Assembly: GCA_045598965.1 (NCBI GenBank)
Contig: JAZRVH010000016.1
Location: 1-64,000 of the forward strand
Reading direction: 5' to 3'
Source of the DNA: RGIG426 sp045598965
GTDB taxonomy: Bacteria > Bacillota > Clostridia > Oscillospirales > Acutalibacteraceae
Length of the DNA: 64,000 nt
Shown: positions 40,935 to 48,386 of the stretch, in pieces
How positions within the stretch are numbered: the stretch's first letter is position 1
Layout of the letters: each line of letters starts with the position of its first letter
Translations under genes and position numbers: made by a program
The notes under the pieces: model-generated
Told to the model about the DNA's origin: nothing
Databases searched by the model: none
What the model saw: only the letters and a program-made list of their open reading frames with translations

Positions 40935-41338
40935 ACGAACGTGAATTGCTTGCCGCCGCCGAGGGTGCACGGCAAAACGCCTATGCACCCTACTCCCATT
41001 TTACGGTGGGAGCGGCACTTTTGTGTGCCGACGGGTCGGTTGTCACCGGTTGCAACGTGGAAAATGCCTCTTATCCGCTCGGAAACTGTGCCGAACGGAC
41101 AGCGATATTTGCCGCTATTGCCGCCGGAAAACGGAAGTTTTCTGCCCTCGCCATTGTCGGTGGAAACGAGAACAAACCCGCCGACACGCTCTGTCCTCCT
41201 TGCGGTGCCTGCCGACAGGTGATGCGGGAATTTTGTGCCCCCGATTTTCCCGTGTTTCTCAAAAACGGGAACGAGACGGTCAAACGCACCCTTTCCGACC
41301 TGCTTCCCGACAGTTTTGGACCGGATAATCTCGCATAA
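40931..41338 (+). CDS. cdd: Cytidine deaminase
   Basis: 135 residues. Deaminates (deoxy)cytidine. Zinc-binding motif: CAERTAIF (Cys near 53, catalytic Glu two residues on) and PCGACRQ (near 86). The N-terminal YAPYSHFTVGAAL and NVENASYPLG are typical. The start overlaps the deoB stop (ATGA), so it completes the deo operon. Confidence 0.95.
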   Translation: MNERELLAAAEGARQNAYAPYSHFTVGAALLCADGSVVTGCNVENASYPLGNCAERTAIFAAIAAGKRKFSALAIVGGNENKPADTLCPPCGACRQVMREFCAPDFPVFLKNGNETVKRTLSDLLPDSFGPDNLA

Positions 41339-41405
41339 ATCCGTAAAGGTTTTTGCCTTTTCGAATGCGAATTTATTCAAAAACAGCACGAATTCAATTT
41401 ACAAG

Positions 41406-41438
41406 AAGCCGCTTTGGAAAGCGGTTTCTTTGTTTTTG
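41406..41438 (+). terminator. Terminator of the deo/cdd operon
   Basis: Stem CCGCTTT / AAAGCGG with a two-base GG turn plus a G-U pair at the base, followed by a T-rich tail to 41438. Confidence 0.7.
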
Positions 41439-41548
41439 CCGTTGCCGCTTCATTACACCGTTTTCGCAAAAGTATGTAAAGCGATTTTTCTTTACATCTC
41501 ATCCCGCTTTTTTGCTTGCGAAAAGTGGCGAAATCTGCGAAAAAACTA

Positions 41549-41577
41549 TTGACTTTTGCCGCAATTTTCTGTATAGT
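41549..41577 (+). promoter_or_regulatory. Promoter of the potABCD operon
   Basis: TTGACT (41549-41554), 17 bp, TATAGT (41572-41577). A start near 41584 would give a leader of about 240 nt. Confidence 0.75.
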
Positions 41578-41623
41578 TATATCGTTGCTTTCTTATATAT
41601 TTAAAAAAGAATGCGTCTTTTTC

Positions 41624-41825
41624 CATCGGCAGGTGCCGATAGCGGTAGAAACGAAAACGCCGCAGGCGACTTTTTCAAAAAATGTACGCTTGTGAAAAAC
41701 CCTTTGCGGAGGGCGTTCTCAATATCTGCCGCGGTTTCTTGTTCCAAGGAACGCCGTTTTTCGGCTGACTACGGGAGACTTTATATGCGGTCAAATCCGC
41801 ATATCCGCAAAGGGGGATGCACTCA
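41624..41825 (+). ncRNA. Candidate cis-regulatory RNA (riboswitch or attenuator) ahead of potA
   Basis: Seen pairings: a 7-bp hairpin (41625-41631 with 41634-41640); a stem AACGCC (41656-41661) with GGCGTT (41712-41717) enclosing TTTTTCA (41671-41677) with TGAAAAA (41693-41699); an alternative stem GGCGTTC (41712-41718) with GAACGCC (41749-41755) followed by T5 (41757-41761), which is terminator-like; an 8-bp hairpin (41783-41790 with 41797-41804); and a 10-bp match CCCTTTGCGG (41700-41709) with CCGCAAAGGG (41805-41814), which covers the potA ribosome binding site. The first two uses of 41712-41717 exclude each other. I do not recognise a known riboswitch class. Confidence 0.55.
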
Positions 41826-42974
41826 TTGAACAATTCTGTTATTACGCTCAAGAACATCGCTGTATCGTTTGACGGTGAACAGGTGCTTAAGGACTTTAAC
41901 TTAAGCATTTCCGACGGCGAATTCGTCACCTTGCTCGGCCCCTCCGGCTGTGGCAAGACCACGACACTTCGCATTATCGGCGGCTTTATTTCACCCACAG
42001 ACGGCGATGTTTTTTTTGGCGAAAAAAACGTCCGTGACCTGCCTCCGTATAAGCGTCAGGTCAACACCATTTTCCAGCGGTACGCCCTGTTCCCGCACAT
42101 GGATGTCTACGAAAACGTGGCGTTCGGTCTGCGGGTGCAAAAGAAAGACAAGGTCGAAATCGAGGAGACGGTACACCAAATGCTCTCCCTCGTCAACCTC
42201 AAGGGCTTTGAGCATCGCAAGGTTTCGACCCTTTCCGGCGGGCAACAGCAACGTGTTGCCATTGCCCGTGCACTTGCCAATCGTCCGAAAGTGTTGCTTC
42301 TTGACGAGCCGCTTGCCGCACTCGACTTAAAACTGCGAAAGGATATGCAAAACGAGCTGAAAAGTATGCAAAAACAGCTCGGCATCACCTTCGTTTACGT
42401 CACCCACGACCAGGAGGAAGCTCTGTCGATGTCCGATACCGTCGTCGTGATGGACGGCGGCAAAATCCAGCAAATCGGCACCCCGCTCGACATCTATAAC
42501 GAACCGGTCAACGCCTTTGTCGCCGACTTTATCGGCGAAAGCAATATTTTGGACGGCGTGATGAAGCGGGACTTTGTGGTGGAATTCTTCGGCCGCACCT
42601 TCGATTGTCTCGACAGCGGATTTGAGGAAAATGAGCCGGTGGACGTGGTTATCCGCCCGGAGGATATCGACATTGTCGAACCGATTAAAGGTCACCTGAC
42701 CGGCACGGTTACATCCGTAACGTTCAAAGGCGTTCACTATGAGACTATCGTGGACTTCAAGGGCTTCAAATGGCTCATTCAGACCACCGATTACTATGCT
42801 CCCGGCACCGTTATCGGCATTGTTCTTAACCCCGAAGATATCCACATTATGAAAAAATCCGAATATTCCGGTATGTTCGGCGACTACAGCTCGTATTCCG
42901 AGGAATTCGACGAAATGGCCGACCCGGACATCGACCTTGTGGAAGAAACCAAGGAGGCCGAAAGCTATGAATAA
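41826..42974 (+). CDS. potA: Spermidine/putrescine ABC transporter ATPase PotA
   Basis: 382 residues from a TTG at 41826; the AGGGGG site (41811-41816) is nine bases before it and directly abuts the alternative ATG at 41817. ATPase of the polyamine importer. Walker A LGPSGCGKTT (near 37), signature LSGGQQQR (near 137), Walker B VLLLDEPLAALD (near 157), switch His in YVTHDQEEAL, and a C-terminal TOBE domain (about 270-345). The acidic tail is followed by potB with an 8-base overlap. Expression is probably controlled by the leader before it. Confidence 0.93.
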   Translation: MNNSVITLKNIAVSFDGEQVLKDFNLSISDGEFVTLLGPSGCGKTTTLRIIGGFISPTDGDVFFGEKNVRDLPPYKRQVNTIFQRYALFPHMDVYENVAFGLRVQKKDKVEIEETVHQMLSLVNLKGFEHRKVSTLSGGQQQRVAIARALANRPKVLLLDEPLAALDLKLRKDMQNELKSMQKQLGITFVYVTHDQEEALSMSDTVVVMDGGKIQQIGTPLDIYNEPVNAFVADFIGESNILDGVMKRDFVVEFFGRTFDCLDSGFEENEPVDVVIRPEDIDIVEPIKGHLTGTVTSVTFKGVHYETIVDFKGFKWLIQTTDYYAPGTVIGIVLNPEDIHIMKKSEYSGMFGDYSSYSEEFDEMADPDIDLVEETKEAESYE

Positions 42975-43791
42975 AAAGCGTCTGGCGGCACCGTTTGGGC
43001 TGTGGATGCTTTTGTTCACCGTCATCCCTCTCGGTATGGTGCTGTGGTTTGCACTGACCGACGATGCCGGCAACTTCACCCTCTCCAATTTGCCGAAAAT
43101 CGCCGAATACTCCGACAGCTTCTGGTATTCCCTTTATATCGGTGCCCTTTCCACATTCTTGTGCCTTATTTTGGCGTATCCCCTCGCCTTCTCCATCTCC
43201 CGCCGCAGTGAACGAGCACAACGCACTCTCGTTATGCTCGTGATGCTCCCGATGTGGATGAACTCGCTTTTACGCATTACGGCACTCAAATCCATTCTCA
43301 GCGAAAACGGCTTTCTCAACCGCATTTTGAATACCATAGGCCTACCCTCACAACATATGATGGGCACAACAAGTGCGATTGTTCTCGGTATGGTGTTCGA
43401 CTTTTTGCCGTTTATGGTGCTTCCGCTTTACTCCGTAATGACCAAAATCGACGGACGGGTGCTTGAAGCGGCACAAGACCTCGGTGCCAACGGTCTTCAA
43501 GTGCTGTGGCGGGTGGTATTGCCGCTGTCCGTTCCGGGCATCACCGCCGGCATCACCATGGTGTTCGTCCCGTCGGTCAGCTCCTTCGTCGTGTCGAAGC
43601 TCTTAGGCTCGGCACAGACCACGACCATGATCGGCGAGGTCATCGAATTCTTGTTCAAAGGCTCTGCTCCGCCGTATTACAATGTGGGTGCGGTGCTCTC
43701 CCTCGTGCTGATGGTGCTCATGCTGCTGTGCATGGCGGTTATGAGCGTGTTCGATAAAGACTCGGACGAAATGGAGGGTATGATGGCATGA
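42967..43791 (+). CDS. potB: Polyamine ABC transporter permease PotB
   Basis: 274 residues from the ATG at 42967 (AAGGAGG upstream). Six membrane helices; the EAA loop that contacts PotA is EAAQDLGANGLQVLWRVVLPLSVPG (split over residues 170-195). Overlaps potA and, by four bases, potC. Confidence 0.93.
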   Translation: MNKKRLAAPFGLWMLLFTVIPLGMVLWFALTDDAGNFTLSNLPKIAEYSDSFWYSLYIGALSTFLCLILAYPLAFSISRRSERAQRTLVMLVMLPMWMNSLLRITALKSILSENGFLNRILNTIGLPSQHMMGTTSAIVLGMVFDFLPFMVLPLYSVMTKIDGRVLEAAQDLGANGLQVLWRVVLPLSVPGITAGITMVFVPSVSSFVVSKLLGSAQTTTMIGEVIEFLFKGSAPPYYNVGAVLSLVLMVLMLLCMAVMSVFDKDSDEMEGMMA

Positions 43792-44597
43792 AAACCCTCT
43801 CGAAAGTCTACAACGGACTGATTTTTGCTTTTCTTTACGCTCCTATCGTGGTGCTGATTGTCTTCTCGTTTAACAGCACCTCCTCCCGTGTTAAATGGAG
43901 CGGATTTTCTATGCGGTGGTATGAAAAGCTGTTTGGCAACGCCGAAATCCTCGACTCTCTGAAAGTCACCTTGGAAATCGCCCTGCTCTCCGCCCTCATT
44001 GCCACCGTCATCGGCGTGTTATCGGCACTGGGCATCTTTGCGATGAACGGAAAACTGCGTAAAGCCTTTTTAGCGGTCAACAACATCCCGATGGTCAACC
44101 CCGAAATTGTCACCGGCATCTCGCTGATGTTGCTTTTTGTGTTCATTTACCGCTCGGTGGGTCTGTTGCAACCCGGCTTCACCACCCTGCTCATCGCTCA
44201 CATCACGTTTAACATCCCCTACGTCATCTTGCAGGTAATGCCGAAGCTGCGGCAACTCGACCCCCGGCTGTATGAAGCGGCCCTCGACCTCGGTTGCCCA
44301 CCTTTTCCGGCCTTTTGCAAAGTGGTTCTTCCCGAAATCGTTCCCGGTGTTTTGACCGGTGCTCTGATGGCGTTCACCATGTCTCTGGACGATTTCGTCA
44401 TCAGCTACTTTAACTCCGGCTCGTCGGCACAAACGCTTTCGGTACTCATCTACAATATGACCAAAAAGCCGATTACGCCCGAAATCAATGCACTTTCCAC
44501 GCTGATGTTCGGCAGTATTATGATACTGCTTCTCGTCATCAACATCCGCCAAATCAAAGAAATTGATACAAAGAAAAGTCGTCAAAAGGATCAATAA
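43788..44597 (+). CDS. potC: Polyamine ABC transporter permease PotC
   Basis: 269 residues, six membrane helices. Starts with the PotC-type KVYNGLIFAFLYAPIVVL and FNSTSSRVKWSGFSMRWYEKL; the EAA loop is YEAALDLGCPPFPAFCKVVL (near 162). Pairs with PotB to form the channel. ATG overlaps the potB stop; potD follows after 19 bases. Confidence 0.93.
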   Translation: MKTLSKVYNGLIFAFLYAPIVVLIVFSFNSTSSRVKWSGFSMRWYEKLFGNAEILDSLKVTLEIALLSALIATVIGVLSALGIFAMNGKLRKAFLAVNNIPMVNPEIVTGISLMLLFVFIYRSVGLLQPGFTTLLIAHITFNIPYVILQVMPKLRQLDPRLYEAALDLGCPPFPAFCKVVLPEIVPGVLTGALMAFTMSLDDFVISYFNSGSSAQTLSVLIYNMTKKPITPEINALSTLMFGSIMILLLVINIRQIKEIDTKKSRQKDQ

Positions 44598-44616
44598 TTC
44601 AAAGGAGGCCTTTTTA

Positions 44617-45729
44617 ATGAAAAAAATCATCTCTCTCCTGCTCTGCCTTGCCACCGTATTGGTGTTTGCCGGTTGTAACGGCGGCACCACCGGCGACAGC
44701 GACACTTGGGACTATACGTCCGAGCCGAAAGCCGAGCCCACCGGGGTGACACTCAACGTCTACAACTGGGGCGAATACATCGACGACGAGGTACTTAACG
44801 TCAACAAGGCATTCACTTACCTCACCGGTATCGAGGTCAACTATAAAACCTTCGAAAACAACGAGGCTATGTACGCCATTTTGAGCTCCGGTGCCGCCGA
44901 ATACGATGTGGTGTGCCCTTCCGACTATATGATGGGTAAGATGATTAGCGAAGGAATGATGAAAAAACTCAACTTCGACAACATCCCGAACTATCAATAT
45001 ATCGGCGAGGAATATAAAAACCTCCCCTACGACCCGAAAAACGAATATTCCGTCCCGTATACCTGGGGCACGGTAGGTATTTTCTATAACTCCAACTACG
45101 TGTCCGACGAGGATGTACAGCAAAACTGGGACGTGCTGTGGAACGAGAAATACAAAGGCAAAATCCTGATGTTTGACAACCCCCGTGATGCGTTTATGAT
45201 TGCTCTCCAAAAGCTCGGCTACTCGATGAACACCACGAACGAAAAAGAGTGGAACGAAGCGTATGACCTTCTTCTTAAACAAAAACCGCTCCTCAACCAA
45301 TATGTCAATGACGGCGTCTACGATATGATGACCGGCGAGGAAGCGTGGATTGCCCCGTACTATGCGGGTGACGCCAACATTATGATTTACGGCGATGCCG
45401 GCAACGAGGCCATCAAGTTCTATATCCCCGAAGACGGCACCAACTTCTTTGTGGATGCCTGGGGCGTTCTCGCAAACAGCAAACACCCGGATGAAGCGGA
45501 AGCGTATATCAACTTCCTGTGCCGTACCGAGGTCGCCAAAGCCAATGCGGAATACATCGGCTACTCCACGCCCCACACCGAAGCCCGCAAAATTCTCGAC
45601 CCGGAAGTCGGCGAAAACCCCTATTTCTATCCGCCGGAATCCATTATGAAAAACACGGATATGTATCTGCAACTGGACGACGCAACCAATAAAATTCAGT
45701 CGGATTTGTGGCTGAAACTGCGTCAATAA
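44617..45729 (+). CDS. potD: Polyamine-binding lipoprotein PotD
   Basis: 370 residues from the ATG at 44617 (AAAGGAGG). Lipobox VFAGC (Cys near 20) anchors it outside the membrane. The binding-protein fold follows, with LNVYNWGEYIDDEV near 47, DVVCPSDYMMGKMI near 95, VPYTWGTVGIFYNS near 146 and a C-terminal DNPRDA and WIAPYYAGDANIM region. The operon gives the full importer; substrate is putrescine or spermidine by family, not decided from sequence. Confidence 0.93.
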   Translation: MKKIISLLLCLATVLVFAGCNGGTTGDSDTWDYTSEPKAEPTGVTLNVYNWGEYIDDEVLNVNKAFTYLTGIEVNYKTFENNEAMYAILSSGAAEYDVVCPSDYMMGKMISEGMMKKLNFDNIPNYQYIGEEYKNLPYDPKNEYSVPYTWGTVGIFYNSNYVSDEDVQQNWDVLWNEKYKGKILMFDNPRDAFMIALQKLGYSMNTTNEKEWNEAYDLLLKQKPLLNQYVNDGVYDMMTGEEAWIAPYYAGDANIMIYGDAGNEAIKFYIPEDGTNFFVDAWGVLANSKHPDEAEAYINFLCRTEVAKANAEYIGYSTPHTEARKILDPEVGENPYFYPPESIMKNTDMYLQLDDATNKIQSDLWLKLRQ

Positions 45730-45748
45730 TCGAAAAGGAGCTGCTCTT

Positions 45749-46624
45749 ATGCTAACCACCCTCAAAAACGAAACCACCACCGTTACGATTTCCTCGCTCG
45801 GTGCCGAGATGCAATCGTTTGTGTCCGGCGGCATTGATTATCTGTGGAACGGCGACCCCGCCTATTGGTCCGGTCGTGCTCCCCACCTGTTCCCCATTGT
45901 GGGCGGACTTCGAAACGGCAAAGCTACCTCGGACGGCGGCGATATCACCTGCCAAAAGCACGGATTTGTCCGCAAAAGCGAACTGACCTTGGTGGAGGCG
46001 ACCGACGAGTCCGCCACCTATGCTCTGTATGCGAACGACGACACCCGTGCGGTGTATCCGTACGATTTCGCATTTTTCGTGAAATATCAATTAGCCGGCA
46101 CCACCCTCAACATCACCTACGAGGTACACAACGTAGGCGACAAACCCCTGCCGTTTTGCATCGGCGGTCATCCCGGCTTCCGTGTGCCGCTGACGGCGGA
46201 GGATTGCTTTGAGGATTATTGCATCGAATTGGAGCAAAAAGAAACTCTCGACTGCCCGCAAGTGGATATGTCGGCAGCACTCATCAACGACCGTATCCGC
46301 AACCGTGTGCTCACCGACAACAACAAATTGACACTCAACCACGTGATGTTCCGTGGCGATGCTCTCATCTTCGACCGCTTGCAATCTCGCATCATTCGGC
46401 TGTATTCTCAAAAGACGGGCCACGGTGTCGATATGAACTTCGAAAGCTTCCCCTTCGTCGCTGTGTGGACTCCGGTGGAGGACAGCCCCTTCGTTTGCTT
46501 AGAGCCGTGGAACGGTATGGCAACCTGCGTCACGGAGGATGACGTGTTCGAGCATAAAATCGGTGCCGAGGTTCTGCCCACCGGCGAAAAGAGCGTGTAT
46601 CATTTCTCCCTTAGCGTTTACTAA
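45749..46624 (+). CDS. Aldose 1-epimerase family protein
   Basis: 291 residues. Galactose-mutarotase-like beta-sandwich: GAEMQSFVSGGIDYLWNG near 14, APHLFPIVGGLRNG near 43, the catalytic His in KHGFVR near 72, FCIGGHPGFRVPL near 137, and a C-terminal ESFPFVAVWTPVEDSPFVCLEP (split around 230-255) holding the base Glu. Length and sequence fit the LacX/YeaD-like branch acting on sugars or sugar phosphates. It follows potD by 19 bp and may be read with the operon, though its function is unrelated. Confidence 0.87.
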   Translation: MLTTLKNETTTVTISSLGAEMQSFVSGGIDYLWNGDPAYWSGRAPHLFPIVGGLRNGKATSDGGDITCQKHGFVRKSELTLVEATDESATYALYANDDTRAVYPYDFAFFVKYQLAGTTLNITYEVHNVGDKPLPFCIGGHPGFRVPLTAEDCFEDYCIELEQKETLDCPQVDMSAALINDRIRNRVLTDNNKLTLNHVMFRGDALIFDRLQSRIIRLYSQKTGHGVDMNFESFPFVAVWTPVEDSPFVCLEPWNGMATCVTEDDVFEHKIGAEVLPTGEKSVYHFSLSVY

Positions 46625-46693
46625 GCGAAAAACGCCCGATTTTCGGGTTTTATCCGAAAGCGTTATTCTTCCCGCAAAACCCAAATAAACGCA

Positions 46694-46731
46694 AAAAACA
46701 GCCTGTATGCGATATACAGGCTGTTTTTTTA
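46694..46731. terminator. Bidirectional terminator between convergent operons
   Basis: Long stem AAAAACAGCCTGTAT with its complement and a five-base loop. The stop codon of the minus-strand gene (46729-46731) lies within the T/A run, so it ends both the pot operon and the long minus-strand T4SS operon. Confidence 0.85.
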
Positions 46732-47508
46732 TTCTTTGTCGGATGTTTCGGCGTTTTCGTCGTTTTTTTTCGAAACTGAACCGGATTGTTCGTCCATTGC
46801 GGCTTGCAGTTTCGCCATTTTTTCTTCAAGCTTTTGCTTTTTCCGTGCTTGTTTTTTGGCGGCGGCAAACGCTTTTTTCTTTTCCTTGTAGGCTTTCTTT
46901 TCCTCTCTGGTCGCATCCTTGTCAAGCGGCTTTTCCTCGGCCGTTTCCTCGGCAGGCGATTCCTCCGACGGCGGCTCGGGCAAATCGAGGCGTTCGACGT
47001 CATAAGGAATATAGCGTTTCCATTTCCAGAATGCGTGGGCGGCGTTAAGGCGAGCCATCACCGTTCGAGCGGTCACTACGGTGATTTCCACCGCATCCTC
47101 GTCCTCCACAAAGTGCAAAAGCATCACCGACGGGTTATAGAGAATCGGCGAATAAAACGTTGCAATTTTGTCCGGCTCCGACTCTAAAATCACACGCCGT
47201 CCCAAATTTTGCAGGGCACTGTCGCCGTCCTCGAACAGCTTGCGTGCCAACTGTTTTTTCTTGGTCTCGCCGTTTTTGCGGTTCTTTTTGCGTTCAACCT
47301 TGGAGAGGGTCTCTTCCACCTCTTCATCTTCGGCGACACGGTAGCGGCGGGTAATGACGGACACGCCGAACACCCGTGCCATAGTTGTGCCGTTAAAGGT
47401 GCCGAGCATCCGCATTTTTACCGATTCCTTCGCCGCAACGATGCAGTTGTCACGATAGGCAATATAACCGAGCAAAATGCGGCGTATTTCTTTTTTCAAT
47501 TCGTCCAT
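46729..47508 (-). CDS. Unrecognised protein with Lys/Glu-rich coiled-coil C-terminus
   Basis: 259 residues, ATG at 47508. No signal peptide or membrane segment. Residues 1-155 look folded (MDELKKEIRRILLGYIAYRD; ARVFGVSVITRRYR near 43; MLLHFVEDEDAVEITVVTARTVMARL near 115, split); residues about 165-259 are a charged, Pro/Glu-rich then Lys/Glu-rich coiled coil. It is the last gene of the 17-kb minus-strand run, starting 27 bases after the membrane-anchored gene. Function unknown; its cytosolic nature and position with VirB4/VirD4 suggest an accessory role, by context only. Confidence 0.72.
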   Translation of the reverse strand: MDELKKEIRRILLGYIAYRDNCIVAAKESVKMRMLGTFNGTTMARVFGVSVITRRYRVAEDEEVEETLSKVERKKNRKNGETKKKQLARKLFEDGDSALQNLGRRVILESEPDKIATFYSPILYNPSVMLLHFVEDEDAVEITVVTARTVMARLNAAHAFWKWKRYIPYDVERLDLPEPPSEESPAEETAEEKPLDKDATREEKKAYKEKKKAFAAAKKQARKKQKLEEKMAKLQAAMDEQSGSVSKKNDENAETSDKE

Positions 47509-47535
47509 TGCGGTCTCTCTTTTCTCAGTAAAGGG

Positions 47536-48342
47536 TTATTCGGCCACTTTTGTAGGCGTGGAAGCCTCATTCTCCGTTTCCATCGCCGGCAAGGTAATCC
47601 ACTCGTAAGAGAGGGGCGAAAATCCAACTTGATCGTCATATTTCATTTCCAGTTGCAACGCTTCTCCGTGGATGCGATCCATCACGAAAATCAACACATT
47701 TTCGTTTCCGGTACAAGTAACTTTATATTGCACCAGCGAAAAATCATCCGCAGAATTCGTCGTGCCGGTCGGCTCGGTGTCACAACGCTCGCCGTAAGCC
47801 TTACCACGTGCCACAACAAAATCCCACTCGGCACCCGGTTGTCCTACGGCGGTGACAAGGCAGGTTCCGTCGCTCATCATATGAACGGAATAAGGTACCT
47901 TGTCATCCTGTTTCGCCACAGCAATATCCGTATGGCTCTGGCCCACGTAGCTAACCGTATCCCCTTTCACCGCCACGTCAAGGGAAATCTGGCTACGCAC
48001 TTCCGGAACGCCCTTAGTGGTCCGCAACGAGAACGTCAGACGGGAAGAACCGGACATCAGCGGCTTCACCAAAAAGGACGTCTTGTTCTTTCCGGATTTT
48101 TCAACAACTGCCGTCACAGTACCGTTACCGTAATCGGTCACCGCCCATGCACAATCCTCTTCCCCGCCTTGAATCGTCACCAGCAGGTTTTCGCCCTGCT
48201 GCGTAACGGAACACGGATAGGTCACATCCGGGTCGGATTCATTGAGCGGCGTTTTTTTCGGCGTACATAGCCACAAAATCAAAAGTGCCAACACCAGCAC
48301 CAACACAATGCCGAGGATGATAAACAATGTTTTCTTTTTCAC
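47536..48342 (-). CDS. Single-pass membrane protein with two beta-rich repeat domains
   Basis: 268 residues. One strong helix (residues 5-27) after a Lys-rich start, then an extracytoplasmic part in which two related units are visible: about 40-135 (with CAWAVTDYGNG) and 145-255 (with AEWDFVVARGKAYGE), each with alternating beta strands ending in a hydrophobic SLDVAV or LEMKYDD strand. An anchor plus two Ig-like domains is the likely layout. It lies 44 bp downstream of the giant secreted protein gene. Function unknown. Confidence 0.72.
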   Translation of the reverse strand: MKKKTLFIILGIVLVLVLALLILWLCTPKKTPLNESDPDVTYPCSVTQQGENLLVTIQGGEEDCAWAVTDYGNGTVTAVVEKSGKNKTSFLVKPLMSGSSRLTFSLRTTKGVPEVRSQISLDVAVKGDTVSYVGQSHTDIAVAKQDDKVPYSVHMMSDGTCLVTAVGQPGAEWDFVVARGKAYGERCDTEPTGTTNSADDFSLVQYKVTCTGNENVLIFVMDRIHGEALQLEMKYDDQVGFSPLSYEWITLPAMETENEASTPTKVAE

Positions 48343-48386
48343 AGATGGGTCCTCCTAACATGGGTGGAATGAGCAAACGAATGGGA

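Larger units (their letters stand above)
41339..41825 (+). other. 487-bp region between cdd and potA: terminator, promoter and long leader
   Basis: No convincing gene lies here. In order: the cdd terminator (41406-41438), A/T-rich spacer, a good SigA promoter (41549-41577), and about 240 nt of structured leader before the potA start. One open frame of 72 codons (41611-41829) runs through the leader and ends at the potA start, but has no ribosome binding site. Confidence 0.8.

Noticed and set aside
41611..41829. 72-codon open frame in the potA leader as a real gene
   Set aside because: No ribosome binding site, composition follows the RNA structure, and it merely ends where potA begins. A leader peptide remains possible but is not supported.
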